A stretch of 55,167 nucleotides of DNA from CAZKEW01 sp964580435 (GCA_964580435.1 CAZOKP010000009.1:1-55167); one strand, 5' to 3'; positions 41,594 to 52,000 are shown, counted from the first letter of the stretch. The notes: generated by a model from the sequence alone, not told the origin. Program-made: numbers and translations.

Positions 41594-42610
41594 ATGAAAC
41601 AGGCCCTAACTCTTTGCCTGATCCTTGCAGTTCTTTTTATCGGATGCTCCCGGAAGATCGAAAAGACCCAGCTTAAAGAGGGCACACCTGCCTACGAGTT
41701 GGCCAAAGAGGTCTCCAAGGTTCTTCCCGCGCTGGACCCGGCCACGACCAAGGTCCTGGTTTCGGCAAAGACATTTGAGATTACAACCGGCGATGTCCTT
41801 CAAGCGATCCAAGACAACATGGGCAGCCGAGCCGCTCAATTGAAACAGATGAATCTGACCCGGCTCAAGCAGGCCATCGAGCAAAGCGCCGTCCAGCTAG
41901 GAGAGAGAAAACTCCTGCTCAGCGCCGCCAGCGCCTTCAAAACACAGGTTTCTCCGGAGGAACTCGACAAAGCCATGCAGGAACAATACAGCCGCGCCGG
42001 CGATGAAAAAAAATTCCTGGACGTCTTGGCCAGCACCGGGATCTCCATTGACCATGTGAGGAACTCCATCAGGGACAGCTTGACCATCGAAAAATATCTC
42101 GGAAGCGCGCTGGCCAGCCAAACCGCCGTCACTGAAGATGAGATCCAGAAGGCCTACGGGCAGGACAAGACCGCTACTGTGCGTCACATCCTGCTCCTCA
42201 CTCAAGGAAAAAACGACCAGGAAAAATCCGAAATTCGCAAAAAGATGGAAGGCATTCTGGCCCGGGCTAGGAAGGGAGAGGATTTCGGCGCCCTGGCCAA
42301 GCAATACTCTGAAGACCCCGGTTCCAAGGACAAGGGAGGGTTGTATGAGAACTTTGGCCGGGGCCAGATGGTCAGACCATTCGAGGATGCGGCTTTTTCG
42401 GTTCCCGCCGGCCAGATCAGCGATATCGTAGAAACACAGTACGGCTACCACATCATTCTTGTCGTCGAGAGAAAAGCAGAGACCCGACCTCTGAGTGAAG
42501 TGCGGCCAGGGCTCGAAGCCCAGATCAAGCAGACGAAACAGAAGGACGCTTATGGGGCGCTCCTGGCCAAACTCAAGAAAGAGGCCGGCTTTAAGACGCT
42601 GCCTTGGTAG
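41594..42610 (+). CDS. PpiC/SurA-type peptidyl-prolyl isomerase lipoprotein
   Basis: 338 aa. The signal ends in the clean lipobox LFIGC (Cys18), so it is a lipid-anchored protein. A helical SurA-N-like chaperone region (about 50-190) is followed by a parvulin domain (195-293) with VRHILL, the KGEDFGALAKQYSEDPGSKDKGG stretch, FEDAAFSVPAGQISD and YGYHIILV. It would help fold exported outer-membrane or surface proteins, of which this region encodes many. Strong ribosome site (AAAGGAG). Confidence 0.9.
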   Translation: MKQALTLCLILAVLFIGCSRKIEKTQLKEGTPAYELAKEVSKVLPALDPATTKVLVSAKTFEITTGDVLQAIQDNMGSRAAQLKQMNLTRLKQAIEQSAVQLGERKLLLSAASAFKTQVSPEELDKAMQEQYSRAGDEKKFLDVLASTGISIDHVRNSIRDSLTIEKYLGSALASQTAVTEDEIQKAYGQDKTATVRHILLLTQGKNDQEKSEIRKKMEGILARARKGEDFGALAKQYSEDPGSKDKGGLYENFGRGQMVRPFEDAAFSVPAGQISDIVETQYGYHIILVVERKAETRPLSEVRPGLEAQIKQTKQKDAYGALLAKLKKEAGFKTLPW

Positions 42611-42680
42611 GTTCTCCGATTCTCCTTCCATTTTCCCGATACCCTGAAATATGGTATAAGTGAAGTCTCGAGGCGCAGGT

Positions 42681-43424
42681 ATGGCCGGGGAGCGCACCAA
42701 AAAAGTGATCGTCGTCATGCCGGCCTATAACGCCGAAAAAACGCTCGAACGCACCCACAACGATATCCCCAAAGACTGGGTGGATGAGATAGTTCTGACC
42801 GACGATGCCAGTAGTGACCGCACCGTTGAGATCGCCCGCAGTTTTGGGATGCGAGTGTTCGCGCACGAGAAAAACAAGGGTTACGGCGCCAATCAAAAAA
42901 CCTGCTACCGGGAAGCGCTTAAGCTCGGGGGGGACATCATGGTCATGGTCCATCCCGACCATCAATATGACCCCAAGGTCATTCCCGAGCTGATCCTGCC
43001 GCTCCGTAACGGGGTGTGTGATGCCGTGTTCGGGTCGAGGATGCTGGGGGGAAGGCCGCTCGAAGGGGGGATGCCCAAATGGAAATACTTGGGCAACATC
43101 TTTCTCACCGCTTTGGAGAACGCGGTCTTCTACATGTATCTTACCGAATACCACTCGGGATTGCGGGCCTACTCGCGCAAATACCTGGAGACGGTGAAGT
43201 TTGAATTGAACTCCGATGATTTCGTCTTCGACTCGGAGATCATCGCCCAGGGAGTCATCCATAATCTCCGGATCAGGGAAATCGCGATCGAGACCCGCTA
43301 TTTTGAGGAAGCCTCCAAGATCGGCTTCCTGAGGAGCGTCGTCTACGGATTTTCCATTCTCAAGACGCTGGTCAAGTTCAAGCTTCACAAAAAGGGAATC
43401 ATCAAGTCCGCCCAGTTCAGCTAA
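42681..43424 (+). CDS. Family 2 glycosyltransferase (polyprenyl-phosphate sugar synthase-like)
   Basis: 247 aa from the ATG at 42681; a GTG at 42660 in frame is the alternative. GT-A fold: VVMPAYNAEKTL, the nucleotide-sugar DDASSDRTVE (41-50), and the HPDHQYDP metal/catalytic loop (91-98). No C-terminal membrane helices, like soluble dolichol-phosphate mannose synthases. It could make the polyprenyl-phosphate sugar used by the GT-C proteins, one of which is encoded convergently with a 4-base overlap. Donor sugar unknown. Confidence 0.85.
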   Translation: MAGERTKKVIVVMPAYNAEKTLERTHNDIPKDWVDEIVLTDDASSDRTVEIARSFGMRVFAHEKNKGYGANQKTCYREALKLGGDIMVMVHPDHQYDPKVIPELILPLRNGVCDAVFGSRMLGGRPLEGGMPKWKYLGNIFLTALENAVFYMYLTEYHSGLRAYSRKYLETVKFELNSDDFVFDSEIIAQGVIHNLRIREIAIETRYFEEASKIGFLRSVVYGFSILKTLVKFKLHKKGIIKSAQFS

Positions 43425-45796
43425 TTCGAAAAATCGATCATGAAAAGAAAAGGGTTCAACTCGGTTTGAACGCCATCGCCCTTTCCTAAGTTCAAGGTCA
43501 GCTCGTAATAGTCCTCTTTCCCCAGCCGGTATCGGGGCGGGCCGAATAGGCTCACGTTTTTGATGGCTCCCGCTGTTTCTCCGCGATAACAGGTCACATC
43601 GAATATCTTTATTTCGCAGGCATAATTTCCCTGGGCTGCCCCAAAAGAGATCTTCAATTCTTCGAGGGACCGCGGCGCCGTAAAATTGATACGATAGGCG
43701 CGGTTGTCCTCACGAAGCTGGAATTTTCCCGGCCCGATCAACCGCGATGACCGAGACAGAGAATAGAAGGTGACCTTCTCTCCCGAGGAGAAGGAGACCC
43801 TAACGGGGTCGACCAAAACCTTCCGCGGGAAGAGCACGATCCAGACAAAAAAAACAGCCATCCCGACGCAGACCAGCAAGAGATGGGAGGAAAACTTTCG
43901 GGAAAAAGTCCACCTTTTCATCATCACATAAGCAACAACAAATAGGCCCGTCGCCCCCAGCCAAATGAAATTGGGAAGCCACCGCCAATCTTCCACCTTA
44001 ATGAAGGAGGGCAGGAAATCGGGAAGGCGAAAACGGATATTGCTCAGCAGGTAAAAGAGGCCGCCGCCTCGTTCATTAATCCCCCGGGTGGTTTCCTGGT
44101 AGATGTTAAAGGGGTGCTTGAGCAGGAGAATAACAAAGAGGAAGCTTGCGGCGGCTGCGAAGTTGAAGAGAATAGAAAATGTTTTTTTCTGGTTATGCCC
44201 GAGAAAATATCCCAGCAGGATGATCATCCCCCAGACCACGGCGACCAGCGGCCTGGCTTGAGGGGCGAATCCCGTTCTCTGGGTGAGGAATGCAGAGGTG
44301 AGCACATAGGGCGCTGTCAGGACGAACAGGAGCAGGAAATCGCGTCTCTTTTTTTTGAACATTTCCCAGGCGCCGAGCAGCGCGAAGAAATAGATAGGTG
44401 CATAGAGAAGAAGTCCGTCCCGCTGGTCAAAAAAATAGCCGGCCAGGGTCTCCGCACGGTAACGGAAAGGAATATTGAGGAGGAGGTTCTTCACAAATTG
44501 GAGAGGACTTTCCTGGGTCATGGGCTGGGCCCAGGAGACGGCGGAAAGGGAATACGTTCCGTAGAGCGCATGCTGAAAATTCAGGTAAAGGACGAAGATC
44601 GCAGCCGGAACACCAATAAAAAAGATGAGCTTTAAGCGCGGCCGGAATTTTTTAAAACCCGCCCAGAGACAATAGACCAGCAAAGGCACAAAGAGGGTGA
44701 TGTATTTTAAGGCGTGAAACCAGACAAAAGAGGCGAGAAGAAGGCTCGTGAGAAGAAGTCTCGGCCAGGGAAGCGAGGGAGAAAATCGGAAGAGCCGGAA
44801 GACTATCAAGGAAAAGAGAGCGACCACGATTTCCGGATAAACATGAATCGAATAGAAGAAGACCGGGGTGGTGAAGCTTGTCAGGAACCAGAGCCAGAGC
44901 GCCAAGCCCTCATCCCGCCACTCGCTCCGGGCATAGAGGTAGACCTGAAGAGCAAAGAGCGCTCCAAAGATACTCATCCCCGAACGGATGATAAAGATCA
45001 TCCCTTTGCCCTTGAACAGCGTCCCAAGGGCATAGAAGGGAAGTAATAGGATGGCGATTCCCGGAGAATGGAAAGAATACTGACTTCCCGGCTTTGCGCC
45101 TGGAACGACGTGGGACGTAAGTTTCCCCTCGAACATCATATACCGTTCATAATCCCGCTGCGCATAATTATTCGTCAGGTCAAAGTCTCTGTCCTGGAGC
45201 AGGCTCTGGGCGATGAGGAGATAATGAGGTTCGTCTCCGGCGGTTGTCAGGCCTCCCGAGGTCAGGAGCGCCGTCCCCGCGTTGAAGAGGATCAGCGCCG
45301 TGAGGAAAAGAATGACCAGCTTTTTTCTGAGCGGGAGTCCGGAGAACCACCCGGCCCATTTTTGCCAGGGTGAAGCTTTGGTTCTGTCCCAGTGCCGGAT
45401 TTGAATGAGCTTGAGGTAAAGAAACGCGAGCCCGATGCCCAGAGCGAAAAGCTTCAATCGCGCCTGCAGATCGTCCGCGCCGATATAGTGGCGCAGGGTC
45501 AAGGGGGTTAGGCTGAAGAAAAGCAGCGGAAGGAACGTCAGGAAGTCCTGGGCCAGGACCTCCTCGTAATTCAGGGAAAGAACCGAAGACATTAGCCTGG
45601 AATACAGAATCCAGAGGCCGAGGAGAAGAAGAAAAAAGACGCCGGCCATCAGGGCGGCAGAGGCCGCGATAGGGTTGAACGCATGGTTTGCGATGGTCAA
45701 ATGTGGAACTTGCCGCAGCAAAAGGAAAAAGACACCGGAGAGAACAGCAAATATGAGAAAAAGAGGCAGATGAGGGAACAAGAACTTTCTTGCCAT
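43421..45796 (-). CDS. Large GT-C-like polytopic membrane protein (copy 2)
   Basis: 791-aa paralogue of the protein at 18338-20722, with the same layout: about 12-14 membrane segments, TTAGDEPHYLLIAQSLLQDRDFDL in the first large loop (acidic DE motif, plus His), FFDQRDGLLLYAPIYFFALLG in the middle, LPSFIKVEDWRWLPN near the soluble beta-rich C-terminal end. Presumably a polyprenyl-phosphate-dependent glycosyltransferase. The TTGACA/TATTCA promoter puts the transcript start about at the ATG, so its message is probably leaderless. Divergent from the GT2 gene at 45864. Confidence 0.75.
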   Translation of the reverse strand: MARKFLFPHLPLFLIFAVLSGVFFLLLRQVPHLTIANHAFNPIAASAALMAGVFFLLLLGLWILYSRLMSSVLSLNYEEVLAQDFLTFLPLLFFSLTPLTLRHYIGADDLQARLKLFALGIGLAFLYLKLIQIRHWDRTKASPWQKWAGWFSGLPLRKKLVILFLTALILFNAGTALLTSGGLTTAGDEPHYLLIAQSLLQDRDFDLTNNYAQRDYERYMMFEGKLTSHVVPGAKPGSQYSFHSPGIAILLLPFYALGTLFKGKGMIFIIRSGMSIFGALFALQVYLYARSEWRDEGLALWLWFLTSFTTPVFFYSIHVYPEIVVALFSLIVFRLFRFSPSLPWPRLLLTSLLLASFVWFHALKYITLFVPLLVYCLWAGFKKFRPRLKLIFFIGVPAAIFVLYLNFQHALYGTYSLSAVSWAQPMTQESPLQFVKNLLLNIPFRYRAETLAGYFFDQRDGLLLYAPIYFFALLGAWEMFKKKRRDFLLLFVLTAPYVLTSAFLTQRTGFAPQARPLVAVVWGMIILLGYFLGHNQKKTFSILFNFAAAASFLFVILLLKHPFNIYQETTRGINERGGGLFYLLSNIRFRLPDFLPSFIKVEDWRWLPNFIWLGATGLFVVAYVMMKRWTFSRKFSSHLLLVCVGMAVFFVWIVLFPRKVLVDPVRVSFSSGEKVTFYSLSRSSRLIGPGKFQLREDNRAYRINFTAPRSLEELKISFGAAQGNYACEIKIFDVTCYRGETAGAIKNVSLFGPPRYRLGKEDYYELTLNLGKGDGVQTELNPFLFMIDFSN

Positions 45797-45804
45797 CTGA
45801 AGGA

Positions 45805-45833
45805 TGAATATTAAACTTGTCCCTGTTTGTCAA
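45805..45833 (-). promoter_or_regulatory. Promoter of the GT-C gene, overlapping the divergent one
   Basis: On the minus strand: TTGACA (45833-45828), 17 bases, TATTCA (45810-45805). The hexamer ends 8 bases before the ATG at 45796, leaving room for practically no leader. Confidence 0.6.
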
Positions 45834-45856
45834 GACAATAAACCCTGTGCTATGAT
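45827..45856 (+). promoter_or_regulatory. Promoter of the GT2 gene, overlapping the divergent one
   Basis: TTGTCA (45827-45832), 18 bases, TATGAT (45851-45856). The ATG at 45864 lies 7 bases after the -10. Its -35 shares five bases with that of the opposite promoter, so only one polymerase can bind at a time. Confidence 0.55.
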
Positions 45857-45863
45857 GAGCCTG

Positions 45864-46637
45864 ATGGAAATAACCGCCGTCATCATCACCCATAACGAAG
45901 AAACGAGCCTGGAAGGGGCCCTCAAGAGTGTTGCCGGCGTGGCCTCGGAAATCGTCGTGGTTGACAGCTTTAGTACGGATAACACCGTCAAGATCGCCAA
46001 GAAATATACCAACCGCGTTTTCGAGCGCGCCTGGACGAATTTTGCCGACCAGAAGAATTTTGCCAACAGCAAGGCTTCGCACCCCTGGATTTTGTCCCTG
46101 GATGCCGACGAGAGAGTCTCTCCTGAACTCCGCGCCGAGCTCGCTGACCTCAGAAAGGCCGAACCCCACTGCCCCGCCTTTTCCATCCCCCGGCAGGTCT
46201 TTTATCTTGGAAGATGGATCCGCCATTCGGGCTGGTACCCCGACCGCAAGCTGCGGCTTTTCCGGAAAGACAAGGCCTGCTGGGAAGGGGAGTACGTCCA
46301 CGAGAAGCTCGTGATCGAGGGACCTGTCGGAAAGCTAAGGGGCTCCCTCCATCATTTCACCTACCGGAACATTGCCGAGCATCTGGCCCGGATCAATAAA
46401 TTCTCGGACCTGGGAGCGCAAAAACTCTATGCCCAGCAGAAAAAGTGCCGCTGGTACCATCTGCTCTTTTTCCCTTTTTTCAGGTTCCTCAGGGCATATT
46501 TTTGGAAGTGGGGCTTCCTCGACGGGTTCGCCGGGCTTGTCATCTCTGTCTTGACCGGCTACGGCATCTTTGTCCGCTATGCCAAATTGAAGGAGATCTG
46601 GAAAAAAGGAGAAAGGATTGAGCCTTTTCCATATTGA
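45864..46637 (+). CDS. Family 2 glycosyltransferase, WaaE/KdtX-like
   Basis: 257 aa from the ATG at 45864; ATGs at 45852 and 45804 are in frame, but 45852 overlaps the -10 hexamer. Motifs: ITAVIITHNEE, VVVDSFSTDNTV, then FADQKNFANSKASHPWILSLDADERVSPEL, which is diagnostic of the WaaE/KdtX LPS-core beta-glucosyltransferase-like group. A hydrophobic C-terminal segment (FLRAYFWKWGFLDGFAGLVISVLTGYGIF) probably attaches it to the inner membrane. It overlaps the GT4 gene by 20 bases, so the pair acts in one glycolipid pathway. Confidence 0.85.
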   Translation: MEITAVIITHNEETSLEGALKSVAGVASEIVVVDSFSTDNTVKIAKKYTNRVFERAWTNFADQKNFANSKASHPWILSLDADERVSPELRAELADLRKAEPHCPAFSIPRQVFYLGRWIRHSGWYPDRKLRLFRKDKACWEGEYVHEKLVIEGPVGKLRGSLHHFTYRNIAEHLARINKFSDLGAQKLYAQQKKCRWYHLLFFPFFRFLRAYFWKWGFLDGFAGLVISVLTGYGIFVRYAKLKEIWKKGERIEPFPY

Positions 46638-47727
46638 CGCGGGCAGAGAATGGCGGGGCGGCCAAAGGCAGGCCCTTTTTTTGGCGAGAGAGCTCCAGAA
46701 AGAAGGCTATCCTGTCCGCTTAGTTGCCCAGCCCGAAAGCCCCCTCCATCAAAAAGCTATCGCGGCCGGGCTCGAAGTTTTTCCCCTGAGGATGAAGAGC
46801 GAGTTCGACCTCTGGGCGGTCTTCCGCCTGAGCCGGGAGATGAAACGGCGCAAATGTCAGCTGGCCCATTTTCATGACGCCCATGGGGTCGCTATTGGAG
46901 CGGCCGCCGCGCGCCGCGCCGGTGTCCCTCTCCGGTTCATTTCCCGGCGCGTGGAATTCCCCCTGAAGGATAATTCTTTTTCTCGCCGCAAGTACACGAG
47001 GGATGTGGACGCCATCATCGCCATCTCCGAAGGCGTGAAAAAGGTCCTGCTCGATTCTGACATTCCCTCCTCCCTGATCCACGTCATCCCCTCCGGTATA
47101 GACTTCTCCCCTTTTGAGGAAGTGGCCTCCCGCGATTTTCTGCGCCGGGAATTCTCCTTAGCCCCGGACGATTATCTGGTCGGCATCGTCGCTGCGCTCG
47201 AGGACGCCAAAGGCCACACTTATCTCATCCAGGCCTCGAGGATATTGAGAGAGCAGGCGCCGAAGATAAAGATCATTATTGTCGGGACCGGGCCGCTCGA
47301 GATCGAGCTGGACAGACAGGCACACGAACTGGGCGTCGATGACATGGTCTTTTTCCTCGGATTCCGCGAGGACGTGCCTCGGATACTCGCCTCCCTTGAT
47401 CTTTTTGTCCTCTCCTCTCACCTGGAAGGGATGGGGAGTTCGCTCCTCGACGCCATGGCCAGCCGTCTTCCCGTCGTGGCGACACAGGCGGGCGGGATTC
47501 CCGATGTGGTCATTCACCAAAAAACCGGCCTGCTGGTGCCGCCGCGCGACTCTGCGGCCCTGGCCCAGGCGATCCTGATGCTTTACAACGATAGAGAGCT
47601 AGCCGCGCGTTTGGGAGAAAAAGGATATGAGGTCGTCCATCAGAAATTTTCCGCCGAAGCCATGGCCGGGCAAATCATCGACCTCTACAAGACATTGGCG
47701 TTAAGAAAAGGGATCCGGCTGATTTAG
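46618..47727 (+). CDS. Family 4 glycosyltransferase (LPS/glycan type)
   Basis: 369 aa, two Rossmann halves of a GT-B enzyme. N-terminal GREWRGGQRQALFLARELQ accepts the acceptor; the C-terminal half has VGIVAALEDAKGHTYLIQA, VGTGPLEIELD, VFFLGFREDVPRILASLDLF, and the donor-binding SSHLEGMGSSLLDAMASRLPVVATQAGGIPDVV. Start is TTG at 46618 with GGAGAAAG upstream, inside the GT2 gene. It likely adds a hexose to a lipid-linked glycan after the WaaE-like enzyme. Confidence 0.87.
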   Translation: MSLFHIDAGREWRGGQRQALFLARELQKEGYPVRLVAQPESPLHQKAIAAGLEVFPLRMKSEFDLWAVFRLSREMKRRKCQLAHFHDAHGVAIGAAAARRAGVPLRFISRRVEFPLKDNSFSRRKYTRDVDAIIAISEGVKKVLLDSDIPSSLIHVIPSGIDFSPFEEVASRDFLRREFSLAPDDYLVGIVAALEDAKGHTYLIQASRILREQAPKIKIIIVGTGPLEIELDRQAHELGVDDMVFFLGFREDVPRILASLDLFVLSSHLEGMGSSLLDAMASRLPVVATQAGGIPDVVIHQKTGLLVPPRDSAALAQAILMLYNDRELAARLGEKGYEVVHQKFSAEAMAGQIIDLYKTLALRKGIRLI

Positions 47728-47752
47728 CATACTTTTTCCCGGGATTTCTGCC

Positions 47753-47782
47753 TTGTCTTGATTTCATCTGCATTCATATGAT
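47753..47782 (+). promoter_or_regulatory. Promoter of the enolase-superfamily gene
   Basis: TTGTCT (47753-47758), 18 bases, TATGAT (47777-47782), then GGCGGGGAGAGAAG as strong ribosome site before the ATG at 47807. Confidence 0.5.
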
Positions 47783-47806
47783 AATGTCGAGGCGGGGAGA
47801 GAAGAC

Positions 47807-48925
47807 ATGAAGGTCGAACGCGTTGAGCTCGCGGTTTTGTATCTCCCCTATGTCCATTTTTTTGAGACCAGCCTGGGCCGCAAGCAAGGCCGAAACTTCA
47901 TCATCCTCAAAGTTTATGCCGACGGCCTGTGCGGATATGGCGAAGTCGTGGCGGACTCTGCCCCTCTCTACAGCTATGAAACGACTGCGACAGCCCGGAT
48001 AATCCTCAGGGAGTTTCTGATCCCATTGGTCCTGGAGAAGAACGTCGTGAGCTCCACCGACTTTTATAGGGAGGCGGGCAAATTCCGCGGCCATCCTATG
48101 GCCAAAGCGGGCCTGGAGCTGGCGCTGTGGGACCTTCAAGCGAAAAGGGAGCACCTGCCGCTTTGGAAAGTCTACGGGGGGACGAAGATCGCCATTCCCG
48201 CCGGCGTGAGCGTCGGGATCGAGGATACGGTTGCCGCTCTCCTGGAACGGATCGAGTCTTTCTTGAAGGAAGGCTATATCAGGGTTAAGATCAAGATCAA
48301 GCCGGGCTGGGATGTGGCGACGACAAAAGAGGTCCGCCGGCGATTTCCGAACGTGCTTCTTCAGGCGGACGCAAACGGCGCTTACAGCCTCGCCGATAGA
48401 GAGACGCTCAAAAAGCTGGACGAATTCAATCTCCTGATGCTTGAACAGCCTTTCCCGCCGTATGACCTCTGGGACCACAGCCGTCTGCAAAAGGAAATGA
48501 AGACGCCGCTCTGTCTGGATGAGAGCGTGATTTCGGTCGATACCGCCCGCCAGGCCCTGGAGATGGGAAGTTGCCGGATCATCAACATCAAGGTCGGCCG
48601 CGTCGGCGGGATCGTCGAGGCCCGCAAGATCCATGATTTTTGCCGGTCGCAGCAAATTCCGGTGTGGTGCGGCGGGATGCTCGAGTCGGGCATCGGCCGG
48701 GCCCATAACCTCCATATCGCTTCGCTTCCCAACTTTAAGCTTCCCAACGACCTCTCGGCGAGCAAACGATATTATAGGGAGGACCTGATCGAGCCTCCCA
48801 TAGAGCTGGGCAAGGACGGTACAATCAGAGTGCCCGAGGGGCCGGGCATCGGCGTCTTCCCGCAGGAAGACAGGATCAAGCGGGCCACGCTCCTGGAGGA
48901 GGTTTTTAAAGCGGCTTCCGCTTGA
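47807..48925 (+). CDS. menC: Enolase-superfamily o-succinylbenzoate synthase / N-acylamino acid racemase
   Basis: 372 aa, full length for the OSBS/NAAAR branch of the muconate-lactonising subgroup. The catalytic set is complete: K161 and K163 (VKIKIKPGWD), metal ligands D188 (ADANG), E213 (LEQPF), D238 (LDES), and K262 (INIKVGRVGG), with the late loop WCGGMLESGIGRAHN. Makes o-succinylbenzoate for menaquinone, or racemises N-acylated amino acids; sequence alone does not separate these. No other men genes are nearby, so the symbol is tentative. It precedes a respiratory-type dehydrogenase that could use a quinone. Confidence 0.82.
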   Translation: MKVERVELAVLYLPYVHFFETSLGRKQGRNFIILKVYADGLCGYGEVVADSAPLYSYETTATARIILREFLIPLVLEKNVVSSTDFYREAGKFRGHPMAKAGLELALWDLQAKREHLPLWKVYGGTKIAIPAGVSVGIEDTVAALLERIESFLKEGYIRVKIKIKPGWDVATTKEVRRRFPNVLLQADANGAYSLADRETLKKLDEFNLLMLEQPFPPYDLWDHSRLQKEMKTPLCLDESVISVDTARQALEMGSCRIINIKVGRVGGIVEARKIHDFCRSQQIPVWCGGMLESGIGRAHNLHIASLPNFKLPNDLSASKRYYREDLIEPPIELGKDGTIRVPEGPGIGVFPQEDRIKRATLLEEVFKAASA

Positions 48926-49038
48926 AAAAAATCTATTCAACTTATAAAATTAATAAACTAAGTAATTTTAGGCTGGTTTCTTTTTTTCCGAAAAAATTGA
49001 GATAAAATGGACTAATATATTTGACCAGAGGTATCACC

Positions 49039-52000
49039 ATGAGCCGGTTGAGCAAGGAAAACAGAAAGTGGCTCGAGGACAAATTCGGCCCGAGAGCCAA
49101 TTTCAACCCGAATGAACGCATTCTCTATGGCCATGATATCGCCGCGATCCCCAGCCTCTTCAAGCCGCTGATCGGGGGGACCACTCCGGACGCCATCGTC
49201 CAGCCAGAGACAGAGGCCGAGGTGGCGCTCGTCGCGCGCTGGGCTTCGGCCAGGACAATACCGCTTGTCCCGCGGGGAAAAGGGTCATCCGGCTACGGCG
49301 GAATCATCCCCACGCGAAAAGGTGTCGTGGTCGATTTTTTCCGGATGAAAAAGGTCCTTTCCGTCGATAGCGATAATGAAACGGTGACCGTCGAGCCGGG
49401 GATAACGTGGGAGCAGCTCGACCGCCAGCTCAAACCGAAAGGGCTGACTCTGCGGCTTTATCCGACAAGCTATCCTTCGTCTTCGGCCGGCGGATGGCTG
49501 GCCCAGGGCGGGGCCGGCATCGGCTCGTATGAGTACGGCTGGTTCGGGGAGAATGTGGTCAAGGCGCGGGTGGCCCTGCCTTCCGGCGAAATCAAGGAGT
49601 TTGAAGGCAAGGACCTCGATGTTATCGCTGATGCCGAAGGAACGACGGGCATCATTACCCAGGTCAGCCTGCGCGTTCAGAAGCTCTGCGAATTAGGGGT
49701 AACCGCCATCGCCTGCCCGGACGCTCATAAGCTCACCAAGGTCTTTGAGGAATTCGTCAGCCGGGACCTTCCCCTCTGGTCGGTCGTCTTTATCAACCCG
49801 CGGATGGCGGAGATGAAGAACCGGGCGCCGGTCCGGACTCACCACGGCCATCCCGCCGAGGATAAAGTCATCCTTCCCGCCGCTTACATCGCCATCCTTT
49901 CTTTCCGGGAATCAGACCGGCAGAGGATCGTTCCGGTGCTGCCAGAGATCTTGAAGGATTGCCAGGGTGAAGTGCTGAGCCAGGAGATCGCTGACCACGA
50001 GTGGGAGAATCGCTTCAAGCTGATGATCGTCAAGCGACTCGGCCCTTCCCTTGTCCCCGCCGAGATCGTCGTTCCTCTTGAAGCTTTGGGGGCGGTGATG
50101 GAAGAGATCGAGGACAAGGTCAATCAGCCCCTGGTCAAGGAAGGGGTGGTCATCAAAAGGGGAAAAGAGGACAAACCGGAGGTCGTAATCCTTGGGTTCA
50201 TCCCCAGCGATCAGAGGAAATTTTCCTATAATTTCGTTTTTGGCCTGGTGCTTACCATCATGAAGATTGCCAGGAAGCACGGCGGAAGGCCTTATGCCAC
50301 CGGCCTTTATTTTAGCGGCAAGATCAAGAAAATCCTGGGTAAGGAAAGGGCCAAACGGATCAAACAGTTCAAAAAGCAGGTGGATAAGAATCGTGTCTTG
50401 AACCCCGACAAAGTCCTCGGCGGCAAGCTCGTCGGCAAAATGTTGACCATCGCCGGTTTCTTTGAGCCTTTGATCCGGCCGTTTGGAAACAATGTGGGCA
50501 CTCAGATCGGCGAGCGGCTCGATCAACCTGTTCGGGATATCCCGGGCGACGTAGCCTGGTATGCCTACGGCTGTTCACAGTGCGGCTACTGTGTCGACGA
50601 ATGTGACCAGTTCTATGGCCGCGGCTGGGAGAGCCAGTCGCCCCGCGGCAAGTGGTACTGGCTGCGCCAATACATGGAAGGCAAGGTCAAATGGGACCAG
50701 TTCATGGTGGACACGTTCCTTGTCTGCACCACCTGCGAGCTCTGCAATCTTCGCTGTTCGGCCGTGCTGCCGATCGAACCAAGCTGGATGACGCTTCGGG
50801 GCAAACTGGTCCACGAGGACAAAAAGATGACCTTTCCCCCCTTCGAGATGATGGCCGCGGCGGTCGAGGCCGAAGGCAACATCTGGGCGGGGTATCGCAA
50901 AGACAGAACAACCTGGTTCCCCGAGGAGCTGTGGGCCAAACACGGCCCGGGCGCAAAAAGCAAGAATGTCTATTTTGCCGGCTGCACGGCTTCCTATGTC
51001 GAGAACGATATCGGCAAGGCCTCCGTGACGCTCCTCGATGTCGCCGGCATCGATTTTACCTACCTTGGGAATATCGAGAACTGCTGCGGGACCCCGATGC
51101 TCGTGGCCGGGAAATGGGAGGTTTTTGAGGAGGTCGTCCGCAAGAATATCAAGGCGGTCAAGGCGGCGGGGGCCGATACGGTGATCAGTTCCTGCCCGGC
51201 CTGCAACATGATGTGGCGCCATACCTATCCGGAATGGGCCAAAAAGCTCGGGATCGAGTACAATATTACGGCCAAGCATTACAGCGAAGTCGTGGCAGAA
51301 AAAATCCGGGGAGGCGAGTTCAAATTCCCGAACCCTATTCCGGGACGGGTGACCTGGCATGATTCCTGCCACATCGGCCGGGTCTCGGGTGTGTACGAGG
51401 AGCCGCGCGAGATCATCAAGGCGATTCCCGGCGTTGAGTTCGTGGAGATGCCTTTTCACCATCAGGAAGCTCATTGCTGCGGCAGCGTATTAACACTGAT
51501 CAAGGATCCTTTGGTCGCTCATGAAGTCGGCAAGATGCGTCTGGACGAGGCCGAAGAGGTTCGGGCAGATGCTGTCCTGGCTCTCTGTCCCTGCTGTGAG
51601 TTTCAGCTGCGGGTGTCAAAAGAAAAGAAGAATCTCCCGGTCGAAATCCATGACTTGGCGGCTTTTGCCTGCCGTGCCCTGGGAAAGAAGTATGCCGACC
51701 CGACTCCCGAGGCTCTCCGGCAGTGGGCGGTCTTCGAAGGGATGATCGCCCTGATGAGCCCGCGGGGATTTGCCGATTTGATGGACACGATGTGGCCGGA
51801 GATGCTCGCGGCCATGCCTCTGGGGATGGGACCGATGATGAGAGTCGTGGGGAAATTGGGAGTCGTGGGCGACGCCATGTTCGGAATGATGAAGCCGATT
51901 TTCCCGGTACTCTTCCCGAAGCTTCTTCCCGGAATGATGCCCAAAGTCATGCCCACGATCCTCGAGCGGGTGGGGCAGATGATTCCCATGCCCGACTATA

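Noticed and set aside
45180..46301. 373-codon frame antisense to the GT-C/GT2 boundary
   Set aside because: Crosses two divergent genes and their promoters, so it cannot be a real gene without losing both.
47774..48940. 388-codon frame opposite the enolase-superfamily gene
   Set aside because: The plus-strand gene carries a complete catalytic set; the opposite frame is a codon mirror.
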